A stretch of 64,000 nt of DNA from G963662655 sp963665015 (GTDB lineage Bacteria > Cloacimonadota > Cloacimonadia > Cloacimonadales > JAIOQZ01). The first letter of the stretch is position 1. Each line of letters opens with the position of its first letter. The stretch covers positions 62,001-126,000 of the forward strand of contig CAXXSY010000003.1 in NCBI GenBank assembly GCA_963665015.2, read 5' to 3'. Under the pieces are notes generated by a model. It was given only the letters and a program-made list of their open reading frames with translations, was not told the DNA's origin and searched no databases. Below are positions 61,453-64,000 of this stretch, piece after piece. The position numbers and the translations under genes are program-made.

Positions 61453-62256
61453 ATGAAGAACTACATCATTTTCCTGTTGGTGATCACCCTTCTGATCGTT
61501 TCCTGCGGGAAGAAGGAGACTGCTCCCAACGGAACGGTCATCGCGCAGGTCAACGACGCGGTGCTGTTGCTGGAAGATTTGCAGTCCGAGTATTCGCCCG
61601 AAGCGTGGAATGCGCTCCCGACTCCGGAGAAGCAGGAAGTCGTTAACCAGTGGAAGCGGCTGGCGCTGCTCAGTCAGGAAGCGAAGAACATGCAGCTCGA
61701 TCAGCATCCCGCCGTCCGTATGAAGCTGGACACCGCCCGGATGAAAGTCCTGTCCAACGCGGTACTGGCGCAGCGAATCCGGCAGATCGACGTGTCGGAG
61801 GAAGAGGCGTTCGAGTATTACAAGCGTAATTATCTGACCGAGGAGACCGAGCTGAAGATTCAGCGTATCTTCGTCAAGACGCGCGAGAAGCTGAAAGAGG
61901 TGCAGGAGGCGATCCGCGGCGGCATGAAGTTTACCGACGCTGCGACGGCGTACTCCGAGGAAGCGATCGGCAAGAACGGCGGCTGGGCCGGCTTCAAGTC
62001 GCGCAAGGAACTCGGCGATCGAATCTGGAACGAATTGATGAAGCGGAACCCGTGGGAGTATGCCGTGGTTCAGGTCGATAACGGATACTACCTTATCCTG
62101 CATTACAGAAGCCGCAAGGTTCCGTCGCAGGCGGCGGACTTTGAAGATGTCAAGGCCGAGATCGAAGAGAAGCTCCGTATGGACAAGATGAAGAACGAGA
62201 CGGACGAGTTCATCCGCGAACTGGAAAAGAAAGCCAATATCGTCACCAACGTATAA
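61453..62256 (+). CDS. PPIC-type periplasmic chaperone lipoprotein
   Basis: A 267-residue lipoprotein (signal ending LLIVSCGKK). The N-terminal helical part (VIAQVNDAVLLLEDLQ) is as in SurA/PrsA. A parvulin-like region follows (ELKIQRIFVKTREKLKEVQEAIRGGMKFTDAATAYSEEAIGKNGGWAGF). The early Ile in place of the usual RASHIL histidine suggests weak or no isomerase activity. It is encoded directly before another SurA-like gene, so the two may work together on envelope protein folding. Confidence 0.82.
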   Translation: MKNYIIFLLVITLLIVSCGKKETAPNGTVIAQVNDAVLLLEDLQSEYSPEAWNALPTPEKQEVVNQWKRLALLSQEAKNMQLDQHPAVRMKLDTARMKVLSNAVLAQRIRQIDVSEEEAFEYYKRNYLTEETELKIQRIFVKTREKLKEVQEAIRGGMKFTDAATAYSEEAIGKNGGWAGFKSRKELGDRIWNELMKRNPWEYAVVQVDNGYYLILHYRSRKVPSQAADFEDVKAEIEEKLRMDKMKNETDEFIRELEKKANIVTNV

Positions 62257-62278
62257 AAGAAAATAGGAAAGCAGTCGA

Positions 62279-63550
62279 ATGAGAACAGCACGCATACTAT
62301 GGATTACACTGATCCTGGCCGTTTTGAGCGTATCCGCCGGCGCGGAAGTTCTGGACCGGATCGTCGCCAAGATCGGCAGGGAAATCATTCTGGAGAGTGA
62401 ACTTCAGACGCAGATCATGCAGATGCAGAGCATGAAGATGATGCCGCCGGACATGACCGAGATGGATGTCCTGGATCAGATGATCGAGTCGCGCCTCATC
62501 ATCCAAAAAGCCAGAGATGAAGAATATTCGGTCGATGATTCGAAGATCAAGATGCTGGCGCAGGAAGAACTGGACAAGGTGGAAGAGCAGTTTCCGTCCC
62601 GCGAGGCGATGGAACGCGAGATGCAGAAAGCCGGGCTCACCTACTACGATCTGAAGAAAATCTATCAGGATCGTATCCGGGAGGAGCAACTCAAACAGCA
62701 GATTTTTCAGCAGGAAATCCGCAGCAAGGTCACCGTCACCGAGGCGGAGGTCGAGGAATACTACGAAGAGAACCGCGACGATATCCCGTTGCGCCCGGAA
62801 AAGGATCAGATCGGCATGATCATGCGGAAGATCGAAGCCAGCGAGGAAACCCGCGAGAGGGCGCTGCGTGAGATCAGCGAGATATTGGACGAGCTACGCG
62901 AGGGCGCGGATTTCGCGGAACTGGCGAAGGAACGAAGCGATTGCCTCAGCGGAAAGAAGGGCGGTGATCTCGGATTCTTCGGCCCTGGCCAGATGGTGCA
63001 CGAATTCGAGAAGGCGGCCTACGAGCTGCGCCCGGGGCAGATCAGCGACGTGGTCGAGACCCAGTTCGGTTACCACATCATCAAGGTGGAAGAACGGGAC
63101 GGCACGAACGTGCGTGCGCGGCATATCCTGAAGCAGGTGGTCTCGTCGGAGACGGACGTCGATGCGGAGATTCAGTTGATGCAGAACGTGCTGCAAAGGC
63201 TGCGCGAGGGCGAGGATTTCCACGAGCTGGCGAAGGTCTATTCCGAAGACGACTCGACCGCGGTTCGCGGCGGCGTGATGGGAGAATTCACCGTCGATGA
63301 GTATCCGGAGATGTTCAAGGAGCAGCTTGTAAAGCTCGACTACGGCGAGTACACCGATTTGATCCGGCAGGACGAATTGCTGTACATCTTCGGCAAGCTG
63401 AAGACAGTCCCGGAACGACCCTACGAATACACGGAAATCCAGGAACGACTGTACGGCTACGTGGAGAACATGAAGCAGATGGAAATCTACGAAGACCTGA
63501 TCCGGCAGTTGAAAAAAGACAAGTACGTAGAAGTATTCCTCGAAGAGTAG
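62279..63550 (+). CDS. SurA-like peptidyl-prolyl isomerase with two PPIC domains
   Basis: A 423-residue periplasmic chaperone with a signal peptide (ILWITLILAVLSVSAGA). The SurA N-domain (VLDRIVAKIGREIILESELQ) is followed by helices and two parvulin domains, about 178-270 (ending GYHIIKVEE) and 275-375 (VRARHILKQV ... YSEDDSTAVRGGVMG). The second keeps the His of ARHIL. It helps outer-membrane proteins fold. The next gene, pgpA, begins ten bases after the stop. Confidence 0.9.
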   Translation: MRTARILWITLILAVLSVSAGAEVLDRIVAKIGREIILESELQTQIMQMQSMKMMPPDMTEMDVLDQMIESRLIIQKARDEEYSVDDSKIKMLAQEELDKVEEQFPSREAMEREMQKAGLTYYDLKKIYQDRIREEQLKQQIFQQEIRSKVTVTEAEVEEYYEENRDDIPLRPEKDQIGMIMRKIEASEETRERALREISEILDELREGADFAELAKERSDCLSGKKGGDLGFFGPGQMVHEFEKAAYELRPGQISDVVETQFGYHIIKVEERDGTNVRARHILKQVVSSETDVDAEIQLMQNVLQRLREGEDFHELAKVYSEDDSTAVRGGVMGEFTVDEYPEMFKEQLVKLDYGEYTDLIRQDELLYIFGKLKTVPERPYEYTEIQERLYGYVENMKQMEIYEDLIRQLKKDKYVEVFLEE

Positions 63551-63560
63551 AACGAAATCG

Positions 63561-64000
63561 ATGAAAAAACTGTCCGTTTTTATCGCGACATTCTTTTATA
63601 CGGGATATTTCCCGGTGGCACCCGGTACGTTTGCAAGCCTGATCACTGCCGGCATCTACCTGATCCTTTCCTCGCGCATGGTCGGCGCGACACAGACAAC
63701 GCTCTGGATCATCGCCGTCGGTACGTCGCTCGTGAGCATCGTCTTCAGCGATATTGCCGAGCGTGTGCTCGGTCATGACGACGGGCGTATCGTGATCGAC
63801 GAGGTTTGCGGCTATCTTGTTGCGACCCTGATGCTTCCGCAGACGATCCTCACCGCCGCGCTGGCCTTCGTGCTGTTTAGATTCTTCGATATCGTGAAAC
63901 CGTTTCCCGTGAAACAATTGCAAAAACTCACCGGTGGCATGGGCATCACCGCCGACGATCTCATGGCGGGTACGATCAGCAATATCATCCTGCAAATCCT
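63561..64000 (+). CDS. pgpA: Phosphatidylglycerophosphatase A (cut by window edge)
   Basis: Membrane phosphatase that makes phosphatidylglycerol. 146 residues are seen before the window ends; the full length is about 155-170. Motifs: YTGYFPVAPGTFASL, the metal-binding DDGRIVIDEVCGY, RFFDIVKPFP, and ADDLMAG. Three to four hydrophobic segments. It lies directly after the SurA-like gene with no terminator seen, so probably co-transcribed. The C-terminus is missing only because of the window edge. Confidence 0.93.
   Translation, partial: MKKLSVFIATFFYTGYFPVAPGTFASLITAGIYLILSSRMVGATQTTLWIIAVGTSLVSIVFSDIAERVLGHDDGRIVIDEVCGYLVATLMLPQTILTAALAFVLFRFFDIVKPFPVKQLQKLTGGMGITADDLMAGTISNIILQI

Noticed and set aside
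1..64000. CRISPR array, rRNA or tRNA genes
   Set aside because: No regularly spaced direct repeats and no recognisable rRNA or tRNA sequence found on reading; a covariance-model scan would be needed to exclude a tRNA completely.

Overview
The window is a stretch of a Gram-negative, flagellated, probably anaerobic bacterial chromosome. Most of it is GC-rich with dense operons. LpxK, an O-antigen ligase/Wzz pair, RfbA and a WlbA-like dehydrogenase indicate an outer membrane with LPS and capsule-type polysaccharide. Three secreted proteins end in a PNPFNP...GVYLYRM/GIYFIRM type IX (FlgD-like) sorting tail, and a PorV/PorQ-type protein is present. Together these suggest a member of the FCB (Fibrobacterota-Chlorobiota-Bacteroidota) superphylum, possibly one of its candidate phyla. 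I cannot name the species. No rRNA, tRNA or CRISPR array was found.

Layout. 1-3.2 kb: flhA (cut by the window edge), flhB, a small lytic transglycosylase and a TPR protein. 3.4-6.4 kb: two secreted sorting-tail proteins with almost identical tails. 6.5-24.1 kb, minus strand: trxB, cdd, a tldE/tldD pair, O-antigen ligase and Wzz, dxr, a PorV/PorQ-like protein, a UvrD/PcrA helicase, three envelope proteins, an RNase Z-like hydrolase, a WecA/TagO-like transferase, an M50 protease and tyrS. 24.2-25.9 kb: an IS1182-type insertion sequence, followed by about 570 bp of repeat debris. 26.4-30.2 kb: a chemotaxis-type operon (CheR, CheY-like, HDOD, pseudo-receiver/CheX) plus an MltB-like protein. 30.6-34.4 kb: a biotin-dependent carboxyltransferase operon. 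34.5-37.2 kb: an AT-rich foreign cassette. 37.2-48.2 kb: recG, a giant SurA-like chaperone, guaA, a lipoprotein, an FG-GAP propeller protein and an Eis-like acetyltransferase.

From 48.5 kb the genes are on the plus strand: fpg; an oxygen/iron-defence cluster (FprA, ferritin, superoxide reductase, rubrerythrin, a 45-residue rubredoxin, a second ferritin-like protein); a cobalamin adenosyltransferase; lpxK; a second AT-rich foreign pair (DUF2188 plus a TIR/deoxyribosyltransferase-like protein); rfbA and a WlbA-like gene; then dnaA with DnaA boxes on both sides. The downstream boxes are followed by an AT-rich tract resembling a DnaA-trio, so this is the probable oriC. Next come a DNRLRE lipoprotein, two PPIC-type chaperones and pgpA (cut by the right edge).

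The best candidate for an undescribed system is the 34.5-37.2 kb cassette. It has a near-consensus promoter with a perfect dyad over its -10 box, then an unknown 148-residue protein, a HEIGH-motif putative zinc metallopeptidase, and a dCTP deaminase. dCTP deaminases are known phage-defence effectors, and I infer a three-gene defence module. The DUF2188/TIR-like pair at 54.8-55.7 kb is a second candidate.
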